DNA of 5,778 nt, taken from assembly GCA_003661905.1 (NCBI GenBank), contig QMXA01000083.1, positions 1 to 5,778 of the forward strand, given 5' to 3'. The notes under the pieces were generated by a model. The model made no database searches. It was not told the origin of the DNA and was given only the letters and a program-made list of their open reading frames with translations. The DNA comes from Thermoprotei archaeon. Lineage in GTDB: Archaea; Thermoproteota; Thermoprotei_A; Sulfolobales; Ignisphaeraceae. The position numbers and the translations under genes are program-made. This document shows positions 5,446 to 5,778 of this stretch, in pieces. Position 1 is the stretch's first letter. Every line of letters starts with the position of its first letter.

Positions 5446-5516
5446 TGAAACTACTCCTCATAAGTATAATGTGTATTTAATTTAGGCAGGGAATTATCTA
5501 AAAATAGGTGATTAAT
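5446..5516 (+). promoter_or_regulatory. apgM promoter region
   Basis: This 71-base gap contains GTATTTAAT (5472-5480), a good TATA-like box. It would start transcription near 5503, just before the ribosome-binding site AGGTGAT at 5506-5512. The apgM gene therefore appears to have its own promoter with a very short leader. Confidence 0.5.
5506..5512 (+). promoter_or_regulatory. Shine-Dalgarno site of apgM
   Basis: AGGTGAT is a strong match to the archaeal ribosome-binding consensus, 4 nt before ATG 5517 and 7 nt before ATG 5520. Either Met could be used; the proteins would differ by one residue. Confidence 0.7.
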
Positions 5517-5778
5517 ATGATGAAGTTAATTTACTTAGTCATAGATGGAGCCGCTGATAAAATTCAAGACTCACCAACAAGTTTAGAGCTAGCAAGAACA
5601 CCAGGTCTTGATCAATTAGCTAAAATATCTATTGGAGGTCTTGTATATACCATTGGACCCGGTATCGCTCCGGAAAGTGATTGCGCTGTTCTCTCTATTC
5701 TAGGATATAATCCACATATCCACTATACAGGACGAGGTCCGTTAGAGGCTCTAGGAGTTGGTATTAGAATTAGAGAGG
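5517..5778 (+). CDS. apgM: Archaeal cofactor-independent phosphoglycerate mutase, N-terminal part
   Basis: This is the beginning of the enzyme that interconverts 3- and 2-phosphoglycerate in glycolysis and gluconeogenesis. Only 87 residues are inside the window; the family is usually about 400 long, so most lies beyond the right edge. Visible signs are LVIDGAAD (7-14), with D10 as a metal ligand of the alkaline-phosphatase-like fold, and ELARTPGLDQLA (24-35). They continue with GPGIAPESD (47-55), in which S54 is the expected phosphorylated nucleophile, and LGYNPHIHYTGRGPLEALG (62-80), which is diagnostic of the archaeal ApgM group. The reading frame is intact to the edge. It follows the phosphatase by 71 bases and seems to have its own promoter. 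Confidence 0.93.
   Translation, partial: MMKLIYLVIDGAADKIQDSPTSLELARTPGLDQLAKISIGGLVYTIGPGIAPESDCAVLSILGYNPHIHYTGRGPLEALGVGIRIRE

Noticed and set aside
5445..5480. 11-codon ORF overlapping the phosphatase stop (TGATG)
   Set aside because: Short hydrophobic peptide with no supporting ribosome-binding site; its TAA lies inside the apgM TATA-like region.

Overview
The window is AT-rich, gene-dense DNA from a thermophilic archaeon, most likely a Thermoproteota (crenarchaeal) lineage. Supporting signs are TATA-like boxes upstream of several genes, GGTG/GGTGAT-type Shine-Dalgarno sequences, TTG and GTG starts, heavy AGA/AGG/ATA codon use, an archaeal PP1-type phosphatase and an archaeal-type cofactor-independent phosphoglycerate mutase. 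I cannot name the genus. All six genes lie on the + strand.

Layout. 1-267: no convincing gene; it holds short palindromes, TATA-like boxes and micro-ORFs. 268-540: a MoaD-type ubiquitin-fold sulfur carrier. 648-1142: a protein binding four [4Fe-4S] clusters. 1153-2970: a tungsten-type aldehyde:ferredoxin oxidoreductase (AOR). 3008-4321 (alternative start 2990): an FAD/NAD(P)-dependent oxidoreductase. 4465-5445: a PPP-family Ser/Thr protein phosphatase. 5517 to the right edge: the first 87 residues of apgM, cut by the window end.

The first four genes read as one functional unit. MoaD supplies the sulfur used to make the metal-binding dithiolene of the pterin cofactor. The AOR uses the tungsto-bispterin cofactor plus one [4Fe-4S] cluster to interconvert aldehydes and carboxylic acids. 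The four-cluster protein forms an electron wire. The flavoprotein would hand electrons to or from NAD(P). This Fe-S / AOR / FAD order matches, as I recall it, the AorABC complex of the bacterium Aromatoleum aromaticum. The first two parts also resemble the WOR5 small/large pair of Pyrococcus. An archaeal three-component enzyme of this kind, with its own moaD, is the most interesting reading of the window.

The sharpest unexplained DNA signal is a perfect inverted repeat (11-bp arms, 3-bp spacer) lying exactly over the TTG start of moaD. It could be a repressor operator over a leaderless start, or an RNA hairpin hiding the start codon. The right-hand genes (phosphatase, apgM) look like ordinary housekeeping genes with their own promoters.
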